Source: DATARH01 sp036008175
GTDB lineage: Bacteria; Pseudomonadota; Alphaproteobacteria; ATCC43930; CGMCC-115725
DNA: 64,000 bases
Assembly: GCA_036008175.1 (NCBI GenBank)
Contig: DASYOB010000062.1
Coordinates: forward strand, 37,918 to 101,917
Reading direction: 5' to 3'
Shown piece after piece: positions 18,016 to 26,481 of this stretch. Made by a program: the position numbers and the translations under genes. A model generated the notes under the pieces. That model was given only the letters and a program-made list of their open reading frames with translations, ran no database searches and was not told where the DNA came from. The stretch's first letter is position 1. Each line of letters starts with the position of its first letter.

Positions 18016-18411
18016 TCCGCTGGCTCCAAGGCAACGCTATCACGCAAAAACCTGTGCATCGATTATGACATCCAATGAAAAACTTGCCCGCCTGGGGAAA
18101 GAGCCGGCTTTTGCCCTCGCTCAGCTCCGTCTACCAGCGAGCTTACCAACCGCAAAACCACGATATCCCCATCACAACCCAAACCGGAACATAAGCATCG
18201 CGACCGCCCTTATCCCGCGCTTTTGCACCCGACCGGATCAGCCAAACCAGCGGATCGAGCCTCGGGTCCGATGCTTATACACAGACAGCCGCAAACCATG
18301 CGCCAGCTTCATACCCAGGTGGAAAAGTCGCGGACGATGGTTAATCCTCGTTTTCCCCAGGGATCCTCATCTATCACATCATCCTGATTCATACGTTTAA
18401 GAGAAGGTAGA
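18016..18411. other. oriC: Candidate chromosomal replication origin (oriC)
   Basis: This is a 396-base stretch with no convincing gene at a strand switch: ppsR-maf-aroE-coaE-dnaQ run left and hemE-hemH-hemJ-rho run right, as expected either side of a bidirectional origin. Caulobacter Cori and the Rickettsia origin lie at the same ppsR(RP001)/hemE junction. It holds an exact DnaA box, several 7-of-9 boxes on both strands (18053-18061, 18221-18229, 18311-18319, 18320-18328, 18351-18359), AT-richer ends (18045-18090 and 18365-18405) and one GANTC methylation site (18386-18390). It also must contain the ppsR and hemE promoters. The oriC role is inferred, not proven. Confidence 0.68.
18275..18283 (+). 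promoter_or_regulatory. DnaA box, exact match
   Basis: TTATACACA matches the DnaA box consensus TTATNCACA at all nine positions. It lies near the middle of the ppsR-hemE gap, flanked by weaker candidates on both strands. A single 9-mer can occur by chance, so the location and clustering carry the argument. Confidence 0.65.
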
Positions 18412-18420
18412 GTGACCGCG

Positions 18421-19467
18421 ATGTCCGGTGCACAAACCAAGCCGCTGCTGCGCGCGCTCGCCGGCGAGATACTCCGACGACCGCCATGGTGGCTAATGCG
18501 CCAGGCCGGCCGCTATCTGCCCGAGTATCGGGAGCTGCGATCGCAGGCACCGGATTTTGTGACCTTTTGTCTGACCCCTGCGCTTGCTGCCGAGGCGACA
18601 TTGCAGCCGGTACGCCGCTTCGGCATGGATGCAGCAATCCTATTCGCTGATATCCTATTGGTGCCGCAGGCGCTTGGACAGCAGCTCGGCTTTGGCGACG
18701 AAGGTCCGCTGCTTGAGCCCATTCGCGATAGTTCCGGAGTAAGAAATCTGCGCCTTGATCAGCTATTTGCCTGTACCGAACCAGTTTGCGAGACAGCTCG
18801 GCTGAGCCGAGCCAAGCTACCGCCAGAAACAGCGCTGATCGGTTTCGCCGGCGCACCGTGGACGGTGGCGACCTATATGGTCGAGGGCGGCGCGAGTAAG
18901 GATTTTCGCCATACCAAAACCTGGGCCTACCGGGATCCCGAAGGTTTCGCCGCGCTGATAGAGCTGATCACCGAAGCGACGATCAACTACCTCTCAGGGC
19001 AAATCGAAGCCGGCGTCGAAGTTGTCCAGCTGTTCGACAGCTGGGCCGGGGTATTGCCTCCGGCGGAGTTCGCGCGATGGGTGATCGAACCGACCCGTCG
19101 CATCGTCACGGCGCTGAAAGAACGGTTTTCATCATTGCCGATCATCGGCTTCCCGCGCGGTGCCGGGCTGCTCTATGAGGCCTATGTTACCGACACCGGC
19201 GTCGATGCGGTTGGGATGGACACGGTGGTTCCGGTACCTTTTGCGCGGGACCGGTTGCAACAGTATGTCGCGGTGCAGGGTAACCTCGATCCGGTGGTGC
19301 TCTTGGTCGGCGGTGCGGCGCTGGAGCGGTCTGTGAAGGGAATCCGGGACTCTCTCGGCTGTGGCCCGTTCATTTTCAATCTCGGGCATGGTGTGCTGCC
19401 GCAGACACCGCCTGAGCATGTCGCAGCACTCGCCCAAATGCTTTCAGAGCCGTTCGAAAACGGCTGA
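18421..19467 (+). CDS. hemE: Uroporphyrinogen decarboxylase
   Basis: Decarboxylates the four acetates of uroporphyrinogen III to give coproporphyrinogen III in heme synthesis. The 348-residue product carries the family N-terminal signature RRPPWWLMRQAGRYLPEYRE (substrate Arg residues and Asp-rich cleft), FADILLVPQALG with the catalytic Asp, GFAGAPWTVATYMVEGG, and GNLDPVVLL and FNLGHGVLPQTPPEHV near the end. ATG 18421 gives a normal N-terminus. A GTG at 18412 lies closer to the upstream GAGAAGG (18401-18407) and could be used instead. It is immediately right of the origin candidate and one base before hemH. Confidence 0.96.
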   Translation: MSGAQTKPLLRALAGEILRRPPWWLMRQAGRYLPEYRELRSQAPDFVTFCLTPALAAEATLQPVRRFGMDAAILFADILLVPQALGQQLGFGDEGPLLEPIRDSSGVRNLRLDQLFACTEPVCETARLSRAKLPPETALIGFAGAPWTVATYMVEGGASKDFRHTKTWAYRDPEGFAALIELITEATINYLSGQIEAGVEVVQLFDSWAGVLPPAEFARWVIEPTRRIVTALKERFSSLPIIGFPRGAGLLYEAYVTDTGVDAVGMDTVVPVPFARDRLQQYVAVQGNLDPVVLLVGGAALERSVKGIRDSLGCGPFIFNLGHGVLPQTPPEHVAALAQMLSEPFENG

Positions 19468-19468
19468 G

Positions 19469-20473
19469 ATGACGCGGCGGGCGGTGGTCCTAATGAATCT
19501 GGGCGGGCCAGATTCGCCCGATGCAGTTCGTCCGTTTCTCTACAATCTGTTCAGCGACCCGGCGATCATCGGCCTGCCCGCGCTGCTGCGATTGCCGTTG
19601 GCTTGGCTGATCACGGCCCGGCGCGGCAAGGTAGCCGACGACATCTATGCGCATATCGGCGGCGGCTCGCCGCTGCTCGCCAATACCGAGGCCCAGGCCC
19701 GGGCGCTCGAAGTTGAGTTGGGCAACGAGTATCGTTGCTTTGTCGCGATGCGGTATTGGCACCCGATGGTCCCGGAGACGGTAGCTGAGGTAAAGGCCTG
19801 GCGGCCCGACGAAATCGTCTTGCTGCCGCTCTATCCGCAATATTCAACGACTACGACGGCTTCATCTCTGGCTGCTTGGGAGACTGAGGCCTCTCGTCAG
19901 GAGCTCCATTACCCAACGAGCGCGATCGAATCCTATCCGACAGCGGAGGGTCTCATCGCGGCGTTGGCCGGCTTGATCGGCGATGCGCTGAACGTAGCCG
20001 AAGCGGAGCAGAAGGCACGCCTTCGCCTGCTAATGAGCGCGCACGGCTTGCCGTTGAGGACTGTGCGCCGCGGCGATCCGTATCCGCGGCAGGTCGAGAG
20101 CACTGCGGCAGCTATCGCGGAGGTGCTCGGTCGTCGCGGGCTTGACTGGCGGGTGTGCTATCAAAGCCGGGTCGGGCCTCTCGCCTGGCTAGGACCCTCG
20201 GTGGACGAAGAGCTGCGGCGTGCCGGCCAGGAGGGCACGGGGGTGGTCGTCGCGCCGATTTCGTTCGTCTCGGAGCATTCTGAAACGCTGGTCGAACTCG
20301 ACCGTGACTACCGGCGTCTGGCTGAGCGTTGCGGGGTGCCGGCTTACCGGCGGGTAGCCACTGTCGGGACCGACCCTCGTTTCATTGCGGCCCTTGCCGG
20401 GTTGGTTCGCGCGGCGGCCGGGTCGCCGCAGGCGGCGGCAGAGCTGGGCAAACCTTTGGAACCCGCGTGTTGA
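19469..20473 (+). CDS. hemH: Ferrochelatase
   Basis: Inserts ferrous iron into protoporphyrin IX, the last step of heme b synthesis, at the inner face of the membrane. The 334-residue protein starts with the typical AVVLMNLGGPDSPDAVRPF, followed by GGSPLLANTEAQA, LPLYPQYSTTTTAS and the metal-site His in SAHGLPLRTV. QSRVGPLAWLGPS and ISFVSEHSETLVELD follow, where the usual SEHIETL motif appears as SEHSETL. The ATG at 19469 is one base after the hemE stop, so the two are cotranslated. The C-terminus is overlapped by hemJ. Confidence 0.95.
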   Translation: MTRRAVVLMNLGGPDSPDAVRPFLYNLFSDPAIIGLPALLRLPLAWLITARRGKVADDIYAHIGGGSPLLANTEAQARALEVELGNEYRCFVAMRYWHPMVPETVAEVKAWRPDEIVLLPLYPQYSTTTTASSLAAWETEASRQELHYPTSAIESYPTAEGLIAALAGLIGDALNVAEAEQKARLRLLMSAHGLPLRTVRRGDPYPRQVESTAAAIAEVLGRRGLDWRVCYQSRVGPLAWLGPSVDEELRRAGQEGTGVVVAPISFVSEHSETLVELDRDYRRLAERCGVPAYRRVATVGTDPRFIAALAGLVRAAAGSPQAAAELGKPLEPAC

Positions 20474-20919
20474 CGGAGTGGCTCGCCCCTGGCTATCCGT
20501 GGCTGAAAGCGTTCCACATCATTGCGGTGATCGCGTGGATGGCGGGCCTTCTCTATCTGCCGCGACTCTTCGTTTACCACGCTGACGTACCCGCGGGCTC
20601 GAATCGGGCCGCAACCTTTGAGGTCATGGAGCGGCGTCTCTTGCGCGGCATCATGGTGCCCGCACTTGTAATGACCTATGGCTTCGGGTTGCTTTTGCTC
20701 GCGATTCCTGGGGCCGTCGATTGGCGGCAGGGCTGGATATGGGCGAAGCTGTCTTTTGTATTGCTCCTGACCGGTTTTCATTTTGCCTTGGCTGGCTGGC
20801 GGAGGGCCTTCGCCGCGGGCCGGATCCCACACACCGCGCGATTCTTCCGGATGGTCAACGAGTTGCCTACAGTGGTGATGATCGCCATTGTGGTATTCGT
20901 CGTTGTGAAACCATTTTGA
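20467..20919 (+). CDS. hemJ: Protoporphyrinogen oxidase HemJ
   Basis: An oxygen-independent membrane enzyme that oxidises protoporphyrinogen IX to protoporphyrin IX, supplying hemH. The 150-residue product has four hydrophobic segments. It carries the HemJ signature WLKAFHIIAVIAWMAGLLYL, with the conserved His, followed by PRLFVYHAD and the Lys/Arg-containing ERRLLRGIM; WAKLSFVLLLTGFHFALAGW and ELPTVVMIAIVVFVV follow later. The start is read as GTG at 20467, overlapping the hemH stop by 7 bases; TTG at 20470 is an alternative. hemE-hemH-hemJ makes a compact late-heme operon. Confidence 0.92.
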   Translation: MLTEWLAPGYPWLKAFHIIAVIAWMAGLLYLPRLFVYHADVPAGSNRAATFEVMERRLLRGIMVPALVMTYGFGLLLLAIPGAVDWRQGWIWAKLSFVLLLTGFHFALAGWRRAFAAGRIPHTARFFRMVNELPTVVMIAIVVFVVVKPF

Positions 20920-20965
20920 CCGCTAATCATCATGCGATGCTGAACCAAGCCCCTTGCAATCGTGT

Positions 20966-21128
20966 TTGACTTGCATATCTGCATTCGATAAGGGAACCGA
21001 CATACCGCCTCGCCGGTTTTCTTCATACCTTCCCGTCATTCCCAATTACCCCTAAAGCCTTCCGGACTCCGTCCGCTGCAAGGCCCCCCAAGACGGGCGA
21101 ACCCTGCCCTCTCACGACGAAAACTTCG
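20966..21128 (+). promoter_or_regulatory. rho leader with promoter-like element and C-rich, G-poor tract
   Basis: A TTGACT hexamer at 20966-20971 with GATAAG at 20987-20992 (15-base spacer) could be the promoter, though the spacing is short. Downstream, 21001-21060 contains about 25 C and only 6 G in 60 bases in a GC-rich genome. This is the C-over-G bias expected of a Rho utilisation (rut) site. The E. coli rho gene is autogenously attenuated through its leader, so the same logic is plausible here. The function is inferred. Confidence 0.42.
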
Positions 21129-22385
21129 ATGAATCTCCAGGAACTGAAACGGAAAACCCCGGCAGAGCTACTTGCCTTTGCCGAAGAATTGCAGATCGAG
21201 AACGCCTCGTCTTTGCGCAAGCAAGATATGATGTTCGCGGTCTTGAAGCAGCTTGCCGAGAATGACGTGCCCATTTCCGGCGATGGCGTGCTCGAAGTCT
21301 TGCCCGACGGCTTTGGCTTCTTGCGCTCACCCGAGGCGAACTACTTGGCTGGCCCTGACGACATTTACGTCAGCCCCAATCAGGTGCGACGCTTCGGTCT
21401 TCGCACCGGCGACACGGTCGAGGGGCAGATTCGCTCACCCCGCGACGGCGAGCGCTATTTCGCGCTGCTGAAGGTCAATGGTATCAACTTCGAGGAGCCT
21501 GACCGGCTGCGGCACCGGATCAATTTCGACAATCTGACGCCGCTCTATCCCGAAGAGAAGATCGAGCTCGAACTCAACGATCCGACCAAGAAGGATCTGA
21601 CGACCCGCGTGCTCGACTTGATCACCCCGCTCGGGAAGGGGCAGCGGGCGCTGATCGTGTCGCCGCCGCGCACCGGCAAGACGGTGATGCTGCAGAACAT
21701 CGCGCATGCACTCGCCCAGAATCACCCCGAAACGTACCTGATCGTGCTATTGATCGACGAGCGCCCGGAGGAGGTCACCGACATGGCCCGCTCGGTCAAG
21801 GGCGAGGTCGTCAGCTCGACCTTCGACGAACCGGCCCAGCGCCACGTGCAGGTCGCAGAGATGGTGATCGAGAAGGCGAAGCGCCTCGTCGAGCACAAGC
21901 GCGACGTCGTGATTCTCCTGGATTCGATCACCCGCCTCGCGCGCGCCTACAACACCGTCGTGCCGTCCTCCGGCAAGGTGTTGACCGGCGGCGTCGACGC
22001 TAACGCGTTGCAGCGGCCGAAGCGCTTCTTCGGCGCAGCGCGCAACATCGAGGAAGGCGGCTCGCTGACGATCATCGCGACCGCACTGATCGACACCGGC
22101 TCGCGCATGGATGAGGTGATCTTCGAGGAGTTCAAGGGCACCGGTAATTCGGAAATCGTGCTTGACCGCAAGGTCGCCGACAAACGCACCTTCCCGGCGC
22201 TTGACATCACCAAATCCGGCACCCGCAAGGAGGAGCTACTGGTCGACCGCGGCATCCTGGCCAAGATGTGGGTGCTGCGCCGCGTGCTGATGCCGATGGG
22301 CACTAACGATGGGCTCGAATTCCTGATCAACAAGCTCAAGGAGTCGAAGAGCAACGCCGAGTTCTTCGACGCGATGAATACCTGA
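21129..22385 (+). CDS. rho: Transcription termination factor Rho
   Basis: A hexameric RNA-dependent ATPase that terminates transcription at rut-dependent sites. The 418-residue product has the N-terminal helix bundle (MNLQELKRKTPAELLAFAEEL) and a cold-shock-like RNA-binding domain (DGFGFLRSPEANYLAGPDDI, about residues 60-115). The ATPase core has Walker A PPRTGKTVM, Walker B VVILLDSITRLARAYN, the Q-loop/secondary RNA site SSGKVLTGGVDANALQRPKR and RSGTRKEELL-like catalytic residues. It follows hemJ after a 209-base leader and lacks a strong Shine-Dalgarno. A clear terminator follows the stop. Confidence 0.97.
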   Translation: MNLQELKRKTPAELLAFAEELQIENASSLRKQDMMFAVLKQLAENDVPISGDGVLEVLPDGFGFLRSPEANYLAGPDDIYVSPNQVRRFGLRTGDTVEGQIRSPRDGERYFALLKVNGINFEEPDRLRHRINFDNLTPLYPEEKIELELNDPTKKDLTTRVLDLITPLGKGQRALIVSPPRTGKTVMLQNIAHALAQNHPETYLIVLLIDERPEEVTDMARSVKGEVVSSTFDEPAQRHVQVAEMVIEKAKRLVEHKRDVVILLDSITRLARAYNTVVPSSGKVLTGGVDANALQRPKRFFGAARNIEEGGSLTIIATALIDTGSRMDEVIFEEFKGTGNSEIVLDRKVADKRTFPALDITKSGTRKEELLVDRGILAKMWVLRRVLMPMGTNDGLEFLINKLKESKSNAEFFDAMNT

Positions 22386-22392
22386 CGAATGG

Positions 22393-22418
22393 ACGGCGGG
22401 CCACTAGCCCGCCGTTTG
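22393..22418 (+). terminator. Intrinsic terminator after rho
   Basis: ACGGCGGGC (22393-22401) pairs perfectly with GCCCGCCGT (22407-22415) around a 5-base loop, followed by a short T-run (22415-22417). It lies 8 bases after the rho stop in the gap with convergent quinone reductase. The T-run is short, but the stem is strong. On the minus strand no T-run follows. Confidence 0.65.
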
Positions 22419-22426
22419 ACAGAACG

Positions 22427-23401
22427 CTACACCGTAAACACGGTCGAGCCGGTGGTCTTGCGCTCCTGCAGGTCGCGATGCGCCTTCGCAGCGTTGTGCA
22501 GCGGGTAGGTCTGGTTGACCTGGATCTTGACCGCACCCTTCAAAACTACGTCAAACAGCTCGCGCGCTGCTGTCAGCAGATCCTGGCGGGTTGCCGTGTA
22601 GGTATTGAGGGTCGGTCGGGTCAGGAACAGCGAGCCTTTCCCGGCGAGGATGCCGATATCGACCGGACCAACCGCGCCCGAGGATTGCCCGAACGACGCC
22701 ATCAATCCCAATGGCGCGATGCAATCGAGCGATTTGTAGAAAGTATCATTGCCGACCGAATCGTAGACGACCGGCAATTTTTTGCCCTGGGTGATCTCGT
22801 TAACGCGGACAACGAAATCCTCGCGCCGATAGTTGATCGGATGGTCGCACCCGTTTTTCTTGGCGAGAGCGGCCTTCTCGTCGTCGCCGACGGTGCCGAT
22901 CACGGTCGCGCCGAGATGCTTGGCCCACTGGCAGACAATGAGGCCCACTCCGCCGGCCGCCGCATGGATCAGGATCATCTCGCCCGGTTTCACGATATGG
23001 GTTCGCCGGATCAGGTACCAGGCGGTCATGCCTTTCAGCATCATCGCCGCGGCCTGCTGGTCGCTGATCCCGTCCGGCAGCGGGACGAGCCGGTCGGCCG
23101 GCATGACCCGCTCCTCGCTATAGGCGCCGAGTGGGCCGCCGGCATACGCGACCCGGTCGTCTGGCTTCAGATCGGGAACGCCGGGCCCGACTTCCTCAAT
23201 GACGCCGGCGGCCTCGGAGCCAAGGCCGCTCGGTAGCGGCATCGGATAGAGGCCGCTGCGCTGGTAGGTGTCGATGTAGTTGAGACCGACCGCGGTGTGG
23301 CGGATCCTGACCTGGCCGGGACCCGGCTTCCCAACCTCGACCTCCTGCCATTCCAGGACTTCGGGTCCGCCGGTCTTCGCAAAGCGGATTGCGTGAGCCA
23401 T
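22427..23401 (-). CDS. NADPH:quinone reductase (zinc-independent MDR/QOR family)
   Basis: A 324-residue medium-chain dehydrogenase/reductase of the quinone oxidoreductase type, probably one- or two-electron reduction of quinones with NADPH in the cytoplasm. It shows the QOR N-terminal domain (VRIRHTAVGLNYIDTYQRSG, PSGLGSEAAGVIEEVGPGV), the Rossmann motif HAAAGGVGLIVCQWAKHLGA, and VVYDSVGNDTFYKSLDC. No zinc-binding cysteines are seen. A loose Lys/Arg-containing GDDEKAALAKKNG after the second strand fits NADPH preference. It converges on rho across the terminator; ogt lies downstream of its start side with a separate frame. Confidence 0.9.
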   Translation of the reverse strand: MAHAIRFAKTGGPEVLEWQEVEVGKPGPGQVRIRHTAVGLNYIDTYQRSGLYPMPLPSGLGSEAAGVIEEVGPGVPDLKPDDRVAYAGGPLGAYSEERVMPADRLVPLPDGISDQQAAAMMLKGMTAWYLIRRTHIVKPGEMILIHAAAGGVGLIVCQWAKHLGATVIGTVGDDEKAALAKKNGCDHPINYRREDFVVRVNEITQGKKLPVVYDSVGNDTFYKSLDCIAPLGLMASFGQSSGAVGPVDIGILAGKGSLFLTRPTLNTYTATRQDLLTAARELFDVVLKGAVKIQVNQTYPLHNAAKAHRDLQERKTTGSTVFTV

Positions 23402-23453
23402 TTTCCCTCCTCTCGGATTGATGGCCCGACGATAGCGACCCCGGCGGGCGACG

Positions 23454-23909
23454 TTAAGCGGCTTTGCGCAATGCGCCTTCGAGCGCTAGCAGGCGCTGCT
23501 TCGTCTCAAGCCCGCCCTCGCCGCTATAACCGCCGAGCCCGCTTTTCGCCAGCACGCGATGGCAGGGAATCACGATCGGAATCGGGTTCTTGCCGCAGGC
23601 GCCGCCGACCGCTCGCGGAGCCGAACCGACCATCGCGGCGAGATCGCCGTAGCAGCGGGTCTGGCCGTAGCGAATGGCCTGCATCGCCGCCCAGACGCGC
23701 TGCTCGAAGGGCGATCCCGCCGGAGCGAGCGGCAGGTCGAAATCGGTAAGACTGCCGGCGAAATAAGCGGCGAGCTGCCGTACCGCCTCGGCAAGCAGCG
23801 GGCTGCCATTGCCCAGAGCGCCATTGCCCCAAGAGATCGCGACAATCGCGCCGCCTTCTTCCTGGATCGTCAGTTGCCCAACTGGACTTGGCATTGAAAT
23901 CGATGGCAT
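23454..23909 (-). CDS. ogt: Methylated-DNA-protein-cysteine methyltransferase
   Basis: A suicide repair protein that moves the alkyl group from O6-alkylguanine to its own cysteine. The 151-residue product has the short N-terminal domain typical of Ogt, then FEQRVWAAMQAIRYGQTRCYGDLA and GSAPRAVGGACGKNPIPIVI. The active-site motif IPCHRV has its acceptor at Cys116 and is followed by GGYSGEGGLETKQRLL. The ATG start fits relatives. It is the last gene before a YyaL-type gene on the same strand, with a 32-base gap. Confidence 0.94.
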   Translation of the reverse strand: MPSISMPSPVGQLTIQEEGGAIVAISWGNGALGNGSPLLAEAVRQLAAYFAGSLTDFDLPLAPAGSPFEQRVWAAMQAIRYGQTRCYGDLAAMVGSAPRAVGGACGKNPIPIVIPCHRVLAKSGLGGYSGEGGLETKQRLLALEGALRKAA

Positions 23910-23941
23910 GGCGGCCCCTCCATGGGAACACTAAGTGAACA

Positions 23942-25978
23942 TTAGCGCAGCGCCGCAAGACTGTCGAGCAGCGCCTGCGGTTCGATGATCGGCAGCGAGC
24001 AGACCGGGCCTTCGCAGACGTAAGCCGCCGCCCGACCTGCGATCAAACCCTTGCCGTGCGCCGGGTGATCTGCAGGCAGATCGTCTCCAGGCCGTACCGC
24101 AACGACGATCCGGTTGGGCAGTGATACCCGATAAATCGCCCGGCATAGTTCGGCGACGGCCGTATCGTCCGCCTTCCCGACCACCACGATCTGCACGGGT
24201 TTCATCGCCAGCTCGGTGTTGTTGATCAAGGTCGCGAGCGGGAAGAAGTTACGGCCGAGCTCGCCGGCGAAGGTCGCAATGATCGCGTCGGCGCGTTGGC
24301 GGTAGCCATCGTCGCCGGTCAATAGCGCCAGTCGGGTCAAGACGCCGACCAGCGTGCCGTTGCCGGCTGGCACCGCTGCGTCGGCGGCGGTCATTGCCCG
24401 GGCGATCAGATCCTTCGTGTCATCGGCGGCGAAGAAATAGCCGCCGCCGGCGTTGCCCCAATAATGGCGGTCGAGCACCGTCACCCAATCACGCGCCTGG
24501 GCAAGATAGGCAGCGTTGAACGTCGCTTCCTGTAAGGCCAACGCGGCGCGGCACAGGTTGGCGTAATCGTCCACCGTCGCCGGGTTGCGCGCCTGCCCTT
24601 CGCGCCAGCTATGGCGCAACCTTCCATCGGCGCCAAGCATCTGTGTGCGAATGAAGCGGAAGGCGCGCTCGGCCAGAACGATCCAATCCGGCCGCTCGAA
24701 AACGAGCCCGGCTTCGGCGAGAGCGGCGATCATCAATCCGTTCCAGTCGGCGAGGATCTTGTCGTCGAGCCCCGGACGCACCCGCGGGGAGCGCGCCGCG
24801 AACAACAGCTCCCGGCAGTGCGCCAGCTCGGCTTCTGTATCGGCATCGGCGAGCGCCGGATGATGCAGGCGGTTTAGGATGTTGTGCCCCTCCCAGTTTC
24901 CCTGGGCGGTCACGTCGTAGAATTGCTTGAACAATGCCGAGCGCTTACCGAGCGCCTGATTGATCTCGGCCTCTGACCACACGTAGAACTTGCCTTCCTC
25001 GTGCTCACTGTCGGCGTCGAGGCTGCTGAAGAAACCACCGTCCGCCCCGGTCATCTCGCGTTCCAGCCAGCCGATCGTCTCCTCGACGCGTTGCGCGTAA
25101 AGCGGGTCGCGCGTTTCCTGCCAAACCAGCGTCAACAGGCTGACCAACTCGGCATTGTCGTAAAGCATCTTCTCGAAATGCGGCGCCAGCCAGCGCGCGT
25201 CGGTGGCATAGCGCGCGTACCCGCCGCCAAGATGGTCGTAGATGCCGCCCTGCGAGATCGTCGTCAGTGTTCGTAGCACGGCGTCGCGATAGGGCTCTTG
25301 CCGGGTTCGCTTCCAGGCTCGCCACAGCAGCTCGAAGATGCCGCATTGCGGGAATTTGGGCGCGGTGCCAATGCCGCCGTTGAGCGGGTCGACCTCGCGC
25401 AGCAGCCGCTCGGCGACGCGGTCGAAGAGCCCGGTGGAGATTTCCGGCGCGCCGCCTTCCCCGCTCTGTGGCTGCTCGAGGCGGCGCAGGCCTTGGCGCA
25501 GCGCGGCGACGTTCTTCGCCACGGTGTCCTTGTCGGCGTGATAGGCGTTCCCAATCGCGGTCAGCACCTGGGGAAAGCCCGGGCGGCCCCAGCGCGACTC
25601 CGGCGGGAAATAGGTGCCGCCCCAGAACGGCTCGCCCGCCGGAGTCAGGAACATTGTCAACGGCCAGCCGCCCTGCTCGCCCATCAGCGCCAGCGCGTTC
25701 TGATAGATCGCGTCGAGATCGGGCCGCTCCTCGCGGTCGACCTTGATGTTGACGAAGCGCTCATTCATCAGCTCGGCAATCTCGGGGTTTTCGAAGCTTT
25801 CATGCGCCATCACGTGGCACCAATGGCAGGCGGCGTAGCCGACCGAGAGGAGGATCGGCTTGTCCTCGGTTTTGGCGGCGGCGAGCGCCTGTGACCCCCA
25901 GGGCTGCCAGTGAACGGGATTGTCCTTGTGCTGCAGCAGATAGGGGCTCGTTTCCTCGCCGAGGCGGTTGCGGTCCAT
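23942..25978 (-). CDS. Thioredoxin-like domain protein of the YyaL/SPATA20 family (DUF255)
   Basis: A 678-residue cytoplasmic protein of the COG1331 family. It has an N-terminal thioredoxin-like domain (about residues 1-165) with the family motif CHWCHVMAHESFENPEIAE and VDREERPDLDAIYQ. A large alpha/alpha toroid like those of N-acylglucosamine epimerases and cellulases follows (about 180-678; GGIYDHLGGGYARYATDARW, PHFEKMLYDNAELV, ILADWNGLMIAALAEAG). The biochemical role is not established; the fold suggests redox coupled to a carbohydrate- or protein-linked activity. All signature blocks are intact. It is divergent from the 2Fe-2S protein gene. Confidence 0.88.
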   Translation of the reverse strand: MDRNRLGEETSPYLLQHKDNPVHWQPWGSQALAAAKTEDKPILLSVGYAACHWCHVMAHESFENPEIAELMNERFVNIKVDREERPDLDAIYQNALALMGEQGGWPLTMFLTPAGEPFWGGTYFPPESRWGRPGFPQVLTAIGNAYHADKDTVAKNVAALRQGLRRLEQPQSGEGGAPEISTGLFDRVAERLLREVDPLNGGIGTAPKFPQCGIFELLWRAWKRTRQEPYRDAVLRTLTTISQGGIYDHLGGGYARYATDARWLAPHFEKMLYDNAELVSLLTLVWQETRDPLYAQRVEETIGWLEREMTGADGGFFSSLDADSEHEEGKFYVWSEAEINQALGKRSALFKQFYDVTAQGNWEGHNILNRLHHPALADADTEAELAHCRELLFAARSPRVRPGLDDKILADWNGLMIAALAEAGLVFERPDWIVLAERAFRFIRTQMLGADGRLRHSWREGQARNPATVDDYANLCRAALALQEATFNAAYLAQARDWVTVLDRHYWGNAGGGYFFAADDTKDLIARAMTAADAAVPAGNGTLVGVLTRLALLTGDDGYRQRADAIIATFAGELGRNFFPLATLINNTELAMKPVQIVVVGKADDTAVAELCRAIYRVSLPNRIVVAVRPGDDLPADHPAHGKGLIAGRAAAYVCEGPVCSLPIIEPQALLDSLAALR

Positions 25979-26127
25979 CTGCGCTCTCCGATTGACTATG
26001 CGACTGACTGGTATGTGCCGCGATTTGTTGCCGCGCGCGGCTCGACGCGGTAGGTTTCGCGCCTATCTTAGATCCACAACGGCGGATCGCGTCAGCCGCT
26101 CCGCTCGCGCCACCCGGAGAGACCCGA

Positions 26128-26481
26128 ATGTCAGATGCGCCGGCCGATCCGCGGCCCTTTTATTCGCGGCATGTGTTCTTCTGCACGAATACCCGACCGG
26201 AAGGCCATCCGCGCGGCTGCTGCAGCGCCAAGGGCAGCGAGAAACTGCGCAATTACGCCAAGCTGCGGGCCAAGGAAATGGGCTTCGACGATGTGCGGGT
26301 GAACTCGGCCGGCTGTCTCGATCGGTGCGAGCTTGGTCCCAATATGGTCATCTACCCCGAGGGGGTGTGGTATACCTATGAGAGCCAGGCCGATATCGAC
26401 GAGATTCTGGAAACCCACCTGAAGAATAACGGACGCGTCGAGCGGCTGATGCTGCAGCCGGATCAGACGGAGCCGCGCTGA
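26128..26481 (+). CDS. Thioredoxin-like [2Fe-2S] ferredoxin
   Basis: A 117-residue thioredoxin-fold (Shethna-type, NuoE-like) [2Fe-2S] protein. Cys19 (VFFCTN), Cys31/Cys32 (RGCCSAKG), Cys63 and Cys67 (SAGCLDRCELGP) supply the cluster, and PNMVIYPEGVWYTY follows as in the (2Fe-2S) ferredoxin domain family. It is a likely small electron carrier in the cytoplasm. Its stop codon TGA (26479-26481) overlaps the proposed CTG start of mnmE. The open frame, length and Shine-Dalgarno-like GGAG near its 3' end suggest that it is translationally coupled to the tRNA-modification gene. The biological link between the two is unknown. Confidence 0.9.
   Translation: MSDAPADPRPFYSRHVFFCTNTRPEGHPRGCCSAKGSEKLRNYAKLRAKEMGFDDVRVNSAGCLDRCELGPNMVIYPEGVWYTYESQADIDEILETHLKNNGRVERLMLQPDQTEPR

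Noticed and set aside
18065..18400. A 111-codon open frame in the ppsR-hemE gap
   Set aside because: Low-complexity, no recognisable domain and no Shine-Dalgarno; the region is better explained as origin and promoter DNA.
18016..18411. CtrA-type control site in the origin
   Set aside because: No TTAA-N7-TTAA pair was found; only isolated TTAA half-sites.
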